Source of the DNA: Kiritimatiellia bacterium
Lineage (GTDB): Bacteria > Verrucomicrobiota > Kiritimatiellia > RFP12 > UBA1067
Direction of reading: 5' to 3'
NCBI GenBank assembly: GCA_017405115.1
Contig: JAFRBA010000174.1
Location: forward strand, 11,256 to 75,255
DNA length: 64,000 nucleotides
Each line of letters starts with the position of its first letter. Position 1 is the first letter of the stretch. The notes beneath the pieces were generated by a model. It saw only the letters and a list, made by a program, of their open reading frames with translations, searched no databases and was not told the DNA's origin. The position numbers and the translations under genes are program-made. Shown here one piece after another: positions 33,601 through 42,300 of the stretch.

Positions 33601-34554
33601 CCTGAAGTTCTCGGCCATCTCGTCGCGCGTGCACGGGAACTTGCACAGGGAGGCGAGGTTCCTTATGCGGACGTCGCGGACCCTGTTGAGCTTGCGAAGC
33701 ACGCCGCCGTCCCACTCGCCGAACAGGCTGCCGAGGTACGTCTCGGGGAACTCCTCGACGAGCTTTTGGTAGCCGGACAGGTCTACGTCCTTCGCGTCAA
33801 GCCCGTAGATGCCGCGGTCCACGGCATAGACGTAGAACGGAACCTCCTTCAGGCGGGCGCGCAGCTCCGGCGAAACGTTCTTGAGCCCGCCTACGTGGTG
33901 CCGGTAGCGGAGGCCGGAGAGCGAAACCTCAAGCTCCTTCCTTGGCTCCGCAAGGCGCAGCGCAAACCCGCCGCCGCCCAGCGGCTCAGTCTCCGCGCCA
34001 GGGCAGGAGACCTCGGCCGCGCGGCTCGCAGGCGAGAGCCCCGTTTGGATGCGGAGCTCGGCCACGGGCCTCTCCGCGACGACCGACACGCGGCCGGTGG
34101 CGGGCTTGTACTTCTCGCGGATGTCGTAGACGGGTGAGGAGACGACGTTGCGCTCCACGACGGCGCCGCGGTCGCCGCTCGTCAGCTCAAACTTGCAGGG
34201 AACCTTTGCCCCGGTCGCATCCCTCGCCTCGACCGACCGGACGGCCAGCAGCCTGTCGACGCCTTCCGCCGTCTCGGAAATGCCGATATTCATGTACCCG
34301 GCCTCGCGGACAAACGGCTCGTCGGCGAGCGGAGACCCCTTGAGTGCCTCGGCGTAGCCCTCGCCCAGGAGAAATCGGTAGTCCTGCCCCTTGCAGGCGT
34401 GGCTCGGCCAGACGACTTCAACGGCGCGATACGGATCGGCGACCAATTGCGCCCCGCCGGCATCTTCGCCCCAGACCGGCGGAACCGGCGACAATGCCAG
34501 CGCTCCGCCAACCGCGAGCGCCGACAGGACCGCCTTTCTCTGCAACTTGCGCAT
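30625..34554 (-). CDS. giant secreted GH42-like multidomain protein
   Basis: 1309 residues with a signal peptide (about 1-30, ending VWGED). The N-terminal part aligns with the next gene product: VADPYRAVEVVWPSHACKGQ against SDPFRAADVTWPKYELKG, and LVEEFPETYLGSLFGEWDGG against FVQEYPETFLGATFGEWNSR. Domains in order: beta region (30-240), barrel-like (250-560), amidotransferase-like segment (about 585-740), beta domain, LamG-like domain (about 830-1025) and a second barrel (about 1040-1290) with FLDDYFQRHMRP as a possible active-site strand. The start at 34554 has AAGGGG about 11 nt upstream; an ATG at 34563 lies too close to it. It follows the SGNH gene by 14 bp. Family not recognised. Confidence 0.75.
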   Translation of the reverse strand: MRKLQRKAVLSALAVGGALALSPVPPVWGEDAGGAQLVADPYRAVEVVWPSHACKGQDYRFLLGEGYAEALKGSPLADEPFVREAGYMNIGISETAEGVDRLLAVRSVEARDATGAKVPCKFELTSGDRGAVVERNVVSSPVYDIREKYKPATGRVSVVAERPVAELRIQTGLSPASRAAEVSCPGAETEPLGGGGFALRLAEPRKELEVSLSGLRYRHHVGGLKNVSPELRARLKEVPFYVYAVDRGIYGLDAKDVDLSGYQKLVEEFPETYLGSLFGEWDGGVLRKLNRVRDVRIRNLASLCKFPCTRDEMAENFRRVWNLALSQKGPRMCAMSVSALGPTYSCAWGSTFNFVELTSEHRECPFRAILMHMRGATRQFGVPMGVYTAYYRGPYTASYNPDVSASSGSRFGEDFGREPSLSLREHLVSYFMGCNYQSFECMPGAHIKRMPDGSIRLTGNGRAMKAVYDWYKSPSGDRGQSYAPILLLEDRAAGCSRLMGTKRVSDKENVGAFFGAFPPNASDHLCEYAVEALSPYVSPAKKPADFSTNLRNSTLADVFDFYTANPLAPGSELSLEQVSRYSVVMPVSDIRWTEGLAVVLKNYVANGGTLVLTTAHLAPYADDAEFAGALPTGERTADDGLVIDRLDVRGGATVVERTSTGLPLVVRNAFGHGCVLLVASPLFERESDRDTVPPQFISLLERLQAETLPVRVRGACEAMYNVCGDGSWRVVLVNNAGVEKKPDETKETVHPEFASEIALSLPEGAVAEEVRLGAKVSAGGSAGEARVTVPPGEVCVVKVTGMPKLGARKLPAAAPVSLRSRYTPPPATARHPDDDYKYRYDLEAAKRPDPPRVIGRWLKKDGFKDSSGQGNDPSDCGNHLEFAVKAPYSTYSGTFDAVATPSAGSLRRTGKHTEMAGVLRVNDVFVAIRDGYWHFYRESYKRGFVARVRGPKAEMRPTRIRLTFDRGFWRCFVDGVELLQAEGPVKADYEQFANTYHNQIDILFGKAVSWRPNTVFGGELESLEVRSGVDGGDALADRLWMWGHEPETWHRYAKKFAELGMNASNHCGQVEACRLMGIGRDCIIRWQSLPELPLDDARVKEFSKLDELAWSITDSDKKRTFLEKVDIAVGMKRRLPNLTTVFLDDYFQRHMRPMEELKTARERVHAAGLKMAAVMYADVEGYRESDLPSAKLCDVIALWFWKPSSLDNMEEMVLKAKSFLGPDMPLMLGLYMWSFGEVFGPVPADKMKHQLAVAEKLLRNGTVEGLIFHPTTSADMDVPSVNLSKEWIRRLREGDSSAHPGPAKGATAR

Positions 34555-34568
34555 GGCGGCCATCCCCT

Positions 34569-35855
34569 TCAGTACTCCGCCCAATGGCCGAGCACAAACG
34601 CCGTCACGGCGTCCGCCACCTGCCAGCCGCCCTCGTCGTCTAGATGCAGCGCGTTGACGTCGCGCCACACTTTCCGGGAAGACCTCGCGTTCGCGCGAAC
34701 CTCCCTGCGGAAAAACGCGTTCTCCGCGTCTATTGCCTGGCTGAGGGGCAGCACGTAGAGCCGCGAATCCCCGGACTCGGCGACAAGCTGGATCAACCTG
34801 CGAGTGATGTAGAACGAGTTGTGCCGGAACTGCACCGACGACTGCTGGCAGCCGTAGTTTTCAGCATAGCCGTCCTGACTGCACCCGACATTGGTCGTGG
34901 CAAGGCCGATGACGGCATTAGGACAGCTCCTGCGGAGAAACGCCACCAGCTTCTTCGCTGTCGGTATCTGGGTTCCGTCGACAACTCTCTGGAGGGACTT
35001 TTCGTCGCGGGGGGCGAACGTGCCGTTGACGCCTAGCGTGATGACGATCACCTCGGGCGCCTTCCCCCCGTTCACCTTGTCGAACCACATCTGCGCGTCC
35101 AGCACCTTCTTGCCGTTCTCGATCCGGACGAACGGACTCCTCAGGCGATGCTTCTGGCGGTCGTAGTCGGCCGAGACCTTGACACCCAGGCTTTCCAGCT
35201 GCTGGCGCTCCGCCTCGCTCTGGATCTTCTCGAATTCCGTCTCGGTTATCTGGTAGCGAGTGAGAAAGCAGTCGAAAGTCCAGCCGCCGTAGCCGTCATG
35301 GCGCGGTATGTCCTCGCTCGGAATGCCGTCAGACGAAGGCATCTCGCCGCCGGCCGCCCTCTTGCGGCCGTCGCGCGTGCCCACTGCGCGGAAGCCGGCG
35401 AAGCCCATCTTGCGCATGTCCTCGAAGACCTTCCGAGGGTAGCCGCAGTTCACTATCGACGAGGAAATGACCGACATCGCGACTCGCTTCGACTTGTCCG
35501 CATTCGCGGCAACCGTAACAGTCGTCGTCGCGGCGGCGACAAGGCCCGTGTCGTTCACGGCCCGCAGGACCAGCCGGTGCGACGTGCCTGCGTCCTCCTT
35601 CTTCGGCGTCCAGCACCAGCGCTTCTGCTCGTGCCGCCCCTTGTCGCACAATGCCTCGTAGGCGTAGGTCCATGGCGTCGCGGAATCAAAGACATTCGCA
35701 AAGTAGACATTGCACTCGTGTCCGACCGCCGCATAGATTCTGTCCGGCAGGACAAACGACGGCCCGGCACCAAAGACGAGCGACGACGCCAAGGCTGCGA
35801 ACACGAACATAAGGCCAGCATACGGCCTTCCACTGAGTGATTTTCCTGTAGCCAT
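34569..35855 (-). CDS. secreted SGNH/GDSL-type hydrolase (putative carbohydrate esterase)
   Basis: 428 residues with a signal peptide (about 1-29). A short beta domain (about 30-115) precedes an SGNH-like fold. VISSSIVNCGYPRKVFEDM at about 130 sits where the nucleophile serine and helix would lie, VIVITLGVNGTF corresponds to block III with the conserved Asn, and VNALHLDDEGGWQVADAV near the end carries the catalytic-histidine block. The first block is degenerate (no GDS), so activity is inferred. Enzymes of this type deacetylate glycans. It is the first gene of operon C, directly behind shared promoter site C, with an AAAGGGAAA ribosome-binding site. Confidence 0.75.
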   Translation of the reverse strand: MATGKSLSGRPYAGLMFVFAALASSLVFGAGPSFVLPDRIYAAVGHECNVYFANVFDSATPWTYAYEALCDKGRHEQKRWCWTPKKEDAGTSHRLVLRAVNDTGLVAAATTTVTVAANADKSKRVAMSVISSSIVNCGYPRKVFEDMRKMGFAGFRAVGTRDGRKRAAGGEMPSSDGIPSEDIPRHDGYGGWTFDCFLTRYQITETEFEKIQSEAERQQLESLGVKVSADYDRQKHRLRSPFVRIENGKKVLDAQMWFDKVNGGKAPEVIVITLGVNGTFAPRDEKSLQRVVDGTQIPTAKKLVAFLRRSCPNAVIGLATTNVGCSQDGYAENYGCQQSSVQFRHNSFYITRRLIQLVAESGDSRLYVLPLSQAIDAENAFFRREVRANARSSRKVWRDVNALHLDDEGGWQVADAVTAFVLGHWAEY

Positions 35856-35926
35856 TGACTTTCCCTTTCTGTTCGCCCACCCCTTCAGTTCTTACCCTTA
35901 CCATGCTTTACCGGACAACAATGTGA

Positions 35927-35970
35927 ATTATAGCAAACCATCGCTTCATAGTGTTTAGTATTTGCGATAT
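35927..35970 (-). promoter_or_regulatory. shared promoter-operator element, site C (operon C)
   Basis: Minus strand: ACTAAAC, ACTATGAAGCGAT, GGTTTGC, then TATAAT (35927-35932). It aligns with sites A and B. It lies between operon C and the divergent regulator gene, the classical position for a local activator site. Confidence 0.7.
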
Positions 35971-36010
35971 CATTTTATTTAGGTTTTACGCACATACCGT
36001 CAAGGAGATA

Positions 36011-36019
36011 TGGTATAAT
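36011..36019 (+). promoter_or_regulatory. extended -10 promoter of the regulator gene (leaderless)
   Basis: TGGTATAAT (36011-36019) is a perfect extended -10. The regulator ATG begins 6 nt later. The GGAG at 36004-36007 lies upstream of the -10, about 18 nt from the start codon, so it cannot serve as ribosome-binding site. Confidence 0.65.
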
Positions 36020-36025
36020 GCGCAC

Positions 36026-37183
36026 ATGGCAGAGTTCAGATTTCACGACAGGTTTGTCCTCGTATTCCTCCACTCCATGAACGAGGCCAAGCTCGCCGGC
36101 GTCTATGACTTCGCTACGAAGCACGGATGGCACGTACAGACCTTCGTTGGAGACAGGCGCGCGGCCGAGTACGTGCAGTTGGTCCGGGACTGGAGGCCGG
36201 TCGGCTGCATCGTCGACGGGCAGCTCCGCCGCGGATCCGTCTTCCCCCCTCGGATAAAGGGCGTCCACGCCGTGCAGCTTGGCAACTCCTTCCCGACGCC
36301 TCCCCTCCGGCATGCGGTGACGCTCGACAACCGCGCCATCGCGCGCGCGGCGGCCGACATACTCGCCCAAAAGCGCCCTGACGCGTTCGGATTCGTCCCC
36401 GCCTCCGGGAACCCCGTCTGGAGCGCCGCGAGGGGCCGCTTCCTGGCGGACGCGCTCCGCAGGGGCAGGCACAAATTCTTCGTCGCCAAGATGCCATCCG
36501 GAGGCGGAGAGCTTGAGGCCTGCGCGAGATTCCTGGAAGAGATCCCCAAGCCCGCCGGCGTCATGCTTGCCTGCGATGGCGTTGCGCCATCGGTGTTCAA
36601 GGCCGCCAGGGATCTTGGCCTGCGGATACCCGAAGACCTCAGCATCGTAAGCGTGGACAACGACCAGCAGGTCTGCTGCAACCTTTCCCCAACACTCACG
36701 AGTATCGAGCCGGATTTCGCGTCCGGCGGCTATCTGGCCGGGGAAATGCTCATGAAGGTCGTTTCAGACGCCGCGTCGGGCGGATGCCGCAGTGTCTACG
36801 GCATCGCCACGGTCGCGTTCCGGCAGTCCACGCTTGCGGCATACAGCGACCGCAGGGTCGAGAACACCGTCGGATGGATCGCCAAGCACGCCACGTCGGG
36901 GGCAGACGCAATGGACGTAGTCCGCGTCATGGGCTGCAGCCGCCGGCACGCCGAACATGTTTTCCGCAGGATGACCGGCAAGAGCATAGGCGAGGCCATC
37001 GCGGACGCGCGGTTCGATGCCGTGCTCGGGCATCTGCGCGGCGGCCGGCGCAGGCTGGAGTTCATCGCCTCCAGCTGCGGATTCTCCTCGGCCGCATACC
37101 TCGCCGCGTCGTTCAAGCGGCGCTACGGCATGTCGACGCGACAGTGGTGCAGAGCTAACTGCAGTGATAAACCAGGTGCATGA
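36026..37183 (+). CDS. XylR-type transcriptional regulator (LacI-like sensor plus AraC HTH)
   Basis: 385 residues, cytosolic. Residues about 8-275 are a periplasmic-binding-protein-like sugar sensor: GVYDFATKHGWHVQTF, LDNRAIARAAADILAQ, GVMLACDGVAPSVFKAARDL, and SIVSVDNDQQVCCNLSPTLT followed by SIEPDF, the typical LacI/XylR core. Residues about 285-380 are an AraC-type double helix-turn-helix (DVVRVMGCSRRHAEHVFRRM, then LEFIASSCGFSSAAYLAASF). Such proteins activate sugar operons upon ligand binding. The start at 36026 is dictated by the extended -10 just upstream. It is divergent from operon C and is the obvious candidate to bind sites A-C. Confidence 0.93.
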   Translation: MAEFRFHDRFVLVFLHSMNEAKLAGVYDFATKHGWHVQTFVGDRRAAEYVQLVRDWRPVGCIVDGQLRRGSVFPPRIKGVHAVQLGNSFPTPPLRHAVTLDNRAIARAAADILAQKRPDAFGFVPASGNPVWSAARGRFLADALRRGRHKFFVAKMPSGGGELEACARFLEEIPKPAGVMLACDGVAPSVFKAARDLGLRIPEDLSIVSVDNDQQVCCNLSPTLTSIEPDFASGGYLAGEMLMKVVSDAASGGCRSVYGIATVAFRQSTLAAYSDRRVENTVGWIAKHATSGADAMDVVRVMGCSRRHAEHVFRRMTGKSIGEAIADARFDAVLGHLRGGRRRLEFIASSCGFSSAAYLAASFKRRYGMSTRQWCRANCSDKPGA

Positions 37184-37271
37184 TGAGCCTGCCGCGCGTC
37201 CGCGCAGCCCTTCATCCCCGCCTCTTTCGCCCCGCCCGAAACCAGGCGCGAGATATTGCTCGTGCAAGCGT

Positions 37272-38183
37272 CTACAGTCCAAAGCTGTCCGAAAAAGCCG
37301 AGTCCCACGGCTCGACATGCACGACCACGTCGTCTACATCCAGCCCCGCGTTGACGACAGCCTCCTTTACGGCATGCCCGATGGCATGGCCCTCGGCGAC
37401 GGAAAGCGACCCGTCGACCTGAATGTGGATGTCGGCCTGGAACGACGAGCCGTAACGCCTTGCTCGCGGCTTGTGCACGCCCTTCACGCCAACGACGCCA
37501 AGGGCGACCGCGGCCACGGCGTCCGCCTTCGACCCGATCTGCGCATCCGTCAGCTCCTGGAGCGCAGGGCTTGCAAGCTTCCACGCGACATGCAGGACGA
37601 ATGCGCTTACTATCAGCGCACCCGCGGCGTCCACCCACCACAGCGAAGGGCACACCCACACGACCGCCACGGCCACCGCGACGGGAATGGAACTCAGCGC
37701 GTCGGACCGGTGGTGCCAAGCGTTCGCCTCAAGCGCAGTAGACCTGACGCGCCGCGCCACGGCGCGAGTCACAATGAACACGATCTCCTTCAGGACGATG
37801 CTCCCAAGCGCGACCGCAAGCGCCATGGCGCCTGGCGTCGCGTCGGACTTGCCGCGCACCAGCGACATGACGGCGTTGCGCGCAAGCTCCCATGCGGCGA
37901 ACACGAGCGCGGCGGATATGACGAGCGTGACAAGCGCCTCGATCTTGCCGTGTCCGTACGGATGGTCGTCGTCGGCGGGCGCGACCCAGTACCTGACGCT
38001 GAACACAACCACGAGGTCGGTCACAAGATCGGACGCTGAATGGACTGCGTCCGCGACAAGCGCCTGCGAAGAGGACATTACGCCCGCCACGGCCTTCGCA
38101 GCGGCGATGGCGACATTCACCAGTATCCCGGCGAACGTGACCCGCCGCACCACCTGAACCTGTCTCTCGGCCTGCATTTCCAC
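37272..38183 (-). CDS. cation diffusion facilitator (CDF) metal exporter
   Basis: 303 residues, inner membrane, exporting Zn, Fe or Mn in exchange for protons. Family features: six membrane segments, DAVHSASDLVTD (45-56) and the HHRSD motif in a later helix with the metal-site aspartates, DDDHPYGHGKIEA (71-83) after helix 2, and a C-terminal cytosolic domain with HVEPW near the end. The GTG at 38183 or the ATG at 38177 could start it; neither has a ribosome-binding site and the gene begins 6 bp after the giant surface-protein gene, so coupling to that gene or an internal promoter is needed. The product has no evident link to its neighbours. Confidence 0.92.
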   Translation of the reverse strand: MEMQAERQVQVVRRVTFAGILVNVAIAAAKAVAGVMSSSQALVADAVHSASDLVTDLVVVFSVRYWVAPADDDHPYGHGKIEALVTLVISAALVFAAWELARNAVMSLVRGKSDATPGAMALAVALGSIVLKEIVFIVTRAVARRVRSTALEANAWHHRSDALSSIPVAVAVAVVWVCPSLWWVDAAGALIVSAFVLHVAWKLASPALQELTDAQIGSKADAVAAVALGVVGVKGVHKPRARRYGSSFQADIHIQVDGSLSVAEGHAIGHAVKEAVVNAGLDVDDVVVHVEPWDSAFSDSFGL

Positions 38184-38189
38184 GCAGCG

Positions 38190-39386
38190 CTACTTAGCAA
38201 ACGCCGCCGAGACCTTTGGTACGGGATTCAGGACGACCGGAACCTTCACGGTGAAGACCACGGTCTTGTAGTACTTGGTCTTCGCGTCCAGGATGTCCGC
38301 GTACAGCGTGTAGGTCGTCATCCCGTCCAGCGCCGACACCTCCGAGACGATCAACGGCGCTGAAAGAGCCGCCAGCTTCTTGCCGTTGACCGTGCCGGAC
38401 GCCGTAACCTTGTCGCCGTCGGCCAGCATCACCTTCAGCTTGTCGCCGCTCTTCTTCAGGCCCGAGTTCTTCGTCTTCTTCGTGAACGTGAAGCTCTTGC
38501 CGACGAGCTTGGCGAGCGCCTTGCCCTTCTTCACGAGGTTCGCCTTCTTCTGACCCGTGAAGGTGCCCTTCTTGTTCGCCGCCTCGACGAGCCACCCGCC
38601 CACGTTCTCCGTTTCGCGGATCGTCACGGTGCCAGGCTTGAACGTTGCCTTGCCGATCTTCACCTTCGGCGTGAATGTCGCCTTTGACGCCGTGCAGGAG
38701 GAGAGCGTCGACTTGAACGAATACGCCTTGCCCTTGTACGTCACCTTGCCGGACACCTTGCCGGTCGTGCCGACTGTGAACTGGAGATACGCCATCGGGT
38801 CGCCCTTCTTGCCAGGCTTCGCCGTGCCGTAGAACGTGCCCTTCGCCCACGACGGGGCGCTGACCGTGATCTTCACATTTTGCGTTATTTTGTTGCCCGC
38901 AGCGCTCGTTATCGTCACTTTCGCGGTGTAGGCTCCGGGGACTGTCCCCACTCCGGAGATCTCGCCTGTCGCTTTGTTGATGGAAAGGCCCTTCGGAAGC
39001 CCAGTCGCCGAGAACGTCGGCAGGGACAGAGACGATGCGCCGATCTTCAGCGAGAACTTGGAGCCAGCCGTCGCCTTGGCGGGAGTGGTCGCGAGCTTCT
39101 TCGTCGCGGACGTAAACTTCAGGGCCGCCTTGTCGTCGCCCTTCGAGACGAACTTCGCGTAGACCGTCGTGTCCTTCGCGGGCATCGCGATCTTCACCGC
39201 CGGGCTGCGGTTGTCGTAGCCCTTCGGGTTCAACGGCTTCGTGCACGCCTTGTCGGTGAACCACCCCGCGAACGCGTATCCGCTCTTCGCCGCCACCTTC
39301 AGGGTCGCCGTCGCACCGATCTTGTACGTCCCTCCGCCGCTCACAGTCCCGCGAGTAGTGCTGTTTTGGGTGAGGGTGAGCTTGTA
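38190..39386 (-). repeat. C-terminal surface module, copy 1
   Basis: 1197 bp encoding the last 398 residues of the giant protein: an InlB_B repeat beginning YKLTL, an Ig domain and the KGTFYGTAKPGKK...KVSAAFAK terminal domain. It matches 52178-53374 with identical length and no net indel. The last roughly 350 bp are nearly identical, the rest less so. Confidence 0.9.
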
Positions 39387-42300
39387 ATTGACGGCAGTCC
39401 AGAACGGATAGAGCGTCAGATCGGCGTTCGCCGTGTAGGACGCGCCGAGGTCGTACGCCTTCGCGCCGCCATCGCTCGTCGCCCAGCCCGTCTGCACGTA
39501 GCCGTCGCGCGTGAAGACCGCGCCGGCCAGCTCAAGCGCGACGTCCCCGGTCTTCGTGGCCGCCTGCTCCGAGCCGGTGCCGTTCGCACCTGGCTTGTAT
39601 GTGACGGCGTACGTCGTCAGCTCGGACGGCTGCACAAGTGCTTCGAACTCGTATGCAAATGCCTTGTTCACCGAGGCGTAGCGCACGTCCAACGACCCGT
39701 CCGCATAGCCGGTGACGAGGTCGTCGAGTCCGTCGCTGTCGACGTCGATCGCAACGGGGCGCGACCGCTCGTATAGGTTAGTGTTCGCCGCGTCCGCCAG
39801 GGAAAGCGTCCGCACCTCATCCCAGCTGCCAGCGCCGTCGCCGACATAGAGCGCGAGTCCGCCCTTGCCGCGGCCCGCGACCATTACAGGGCGTCCCTCG
39901 TACGTCCAATCCGCGCTGAACGCGGCGGCGCTGCGGGCGGGGGACGCGGAATCCACGACCAGGTCTTCGCCGGACAGGTTCTTGAGAGAGGTGCCGTCGA
40001 GGCGCAGAAGCCTGCCGTCGTCGCCGCCGACGACGAGCGCGCCGTCCCAGACGGAGAGGACCGCACGCGCACGGCCGACGTTCACACCGTCAAGGAGTGC
40101 GCCGTTCTTGTATATCCTGCCGTCGTAGGTTCCGTGGTAGACGTCGTCGCCGACCTTTGCGACGGACACGCCGAGGCAGAAGGACGCCGCCACGCCATCG
40201 ACGACGCGCTCGCCCTTCTCGCCCTCGAAGTCGTAGAAATACGCCTCCCCGACGCCGTTCTTCTTGACGCCGACCACGAGCCGCCCTCCGATGTTCGCCG
40301 GCGCGGCGTAATCCCCGTCGGCGGCGAACAGCGCCTCGGGCTGCGAGAAGCGGACGAACGAATCGATCTCGGAGTTGCCCCTCAGCGGGTTCCCAGCGAG
40401 GTCGGTCACCAGCCCCGCGTCGACGAGGAAGCGCAACCGGGACGCGGGAAGCGCACTTTCGCCGCGCGTCCACACGATGGCGTTCTCGTCGGAACTCCAC
40501 CTGAACTGCGAGGAGACGACGTCTACCTCGCCAGTCACGGCGCCAGAGCCGTCCAGCACCTGCACCCGGATCGCGCGATCCAGCCATCCGCTCGCCTTGA
40601 GCGAGCCGAAGTTGACGGGCTCAGAGAAGACGAACTTCACCTGCGCCGCGCCGTTAGACGCGACGGACGTCTCGCCGCCCGGGCCGTACATCTCCGCGCC
40701 GTCGAAGAGAATGCTCAGGAGCTCCGGCGGAGTCGTGTCCGGCGGGTAGCTCCAGCACACGCTGTCGGACTCCTCGTCCGCCTCGCCGCGAAGTCCGGAC
40801 GACAGCTTCTCGACGCGGGATACGTCGAACGTGAGCGTATACACGCCCCCGGACGAGGTCAGCTCGTCGACTCCGGAAACAGTCCATACGACGTTCGATG
40901 CGTCGGGAGCTACCGTCAGCGCGCCGGCCGGGATGTCGACGACGCCGCGCGCGCCGCGCCTTATCGAGAAGCACTCCGCCGTGACGTTCGTCACCGGCTC
41001 GGAGAAGACGAGTGCGACATCGTCGGTGAGCTTGCCGTCGCCATCTTCGGGGAACCCGACGAACTCGAAGGAAAGCGGGATCGCGTCCACAAAGAACTCC
41101 TTCTCGCTGTCGGACGACTTGCCGCTCGTGTTGGCGCAGCGGACGACCAGCGTGCCGCGTCCGATCGGAAGCGTCGCCTGCTTCGCGAACGACGCCTCGC
41201 CTGTCGGGTAGAACGTCTCGACGAGCACGCTCTCGCCGCCCGCCGCGTCGCGCGCGAGGATCTGGACGGAATAGGCGCCGGACGGGATCGAGCCCGTGAC
41301 CGTCACACCGCGCTGCCATGTCACGCCGTCCGTCGCGTTGGTACCCCAGTCCGGCGAGAACGCGAGGTCGGCGATGGCGGCCGGAGGCTCGGAGCTGTAG
41401 CTCCACGCGCTCGTCGCGGCATCTCCCGCGCCGGCGTTCCCGCTCAGGTCGCGCACGCGCGCCGCGTCGAAGGAAAGGGCGTACGCGCCGTCCTCCGAGA
41501 GCGCGGAGTCGAGTCCGGAAACGGTCCAGACCGTGTCGGAGACCTGCGTCAGCTTCGCCGACGCGGGGACCGTCACCGCCGCGCCGTCGCGCGTCAGCGA
41601 AAGCGCCGCGGCGGACACGGTCGACGCGACGACTGGCTTCGAAAACGTCAGCGTCCACCTGCGCGATCCGAACACCTCGCCGTCGTCCGAAAGCGCCGCG
41701 GTCGGGGCGTCCGCGTCGATCGTCACCGTCGAGGTGAACTTCGCCGCGCCCGCGACGCCCTCCGCGTTCCGTATGAGCGCCGCGTCGATCTCGATCGTGT
41801 GGTCGTTCGGCCCGCGCCTCGAGGAGATCACCTGGTCAAGCCCCGTGATCTTGAAGCTCGTGTTCGCCTTGTTGAGCGCGGTGACGACCACCTCGTCGCC
41901 GACGGCAACGCCGTCGACCTTGATCGCCGTGTAGGTGAAGCTTTCGGGGTCGATCGCGGACGCGAACTGCACCGTCACGTTCGCGACGCTGTTCACCGTC
42001 GAGCCGTCGAGCCAGCCCTTGATCGACACGACGGCCGGCTTGTCCACGACGTAGTACGTCCAGCCGATCTGCCGTCCCTCGGACCTGCCGAGCGTGCCGG
42101 AAAGCGAGGTCACGCCGGACGAGAACGCCTGCACGATGAAACGACCCTCGCTCGCCGCGAAACCGCCGTTCAGCGCGATCTCGTAGCGCGCGCCTGAGTC
42201 GTCCGCCGGCGTGATGGACGCGACGACTCCGTTCGTCAGCGCGCCCTGCCACCACACGGCGACGTCGTCCGCGGTGAACGTGGAGGCGTCAATCGCCTTC

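Noticed and set aside
31357..34137. 926-codon plus-strand open frame
   Set aside because: Antisense to the 1309-residue secreted protein, which has a signal peptide, ribosome-binding site and a paralogue; the plus frame has none of these.
36004..36007. GGAG as ribosome-binding site of the regulator
   Set aside because: It lies upstream of the -10 hexamer and about 18 nt from the ATG, so it would not be in the transcript or correctly spaced.
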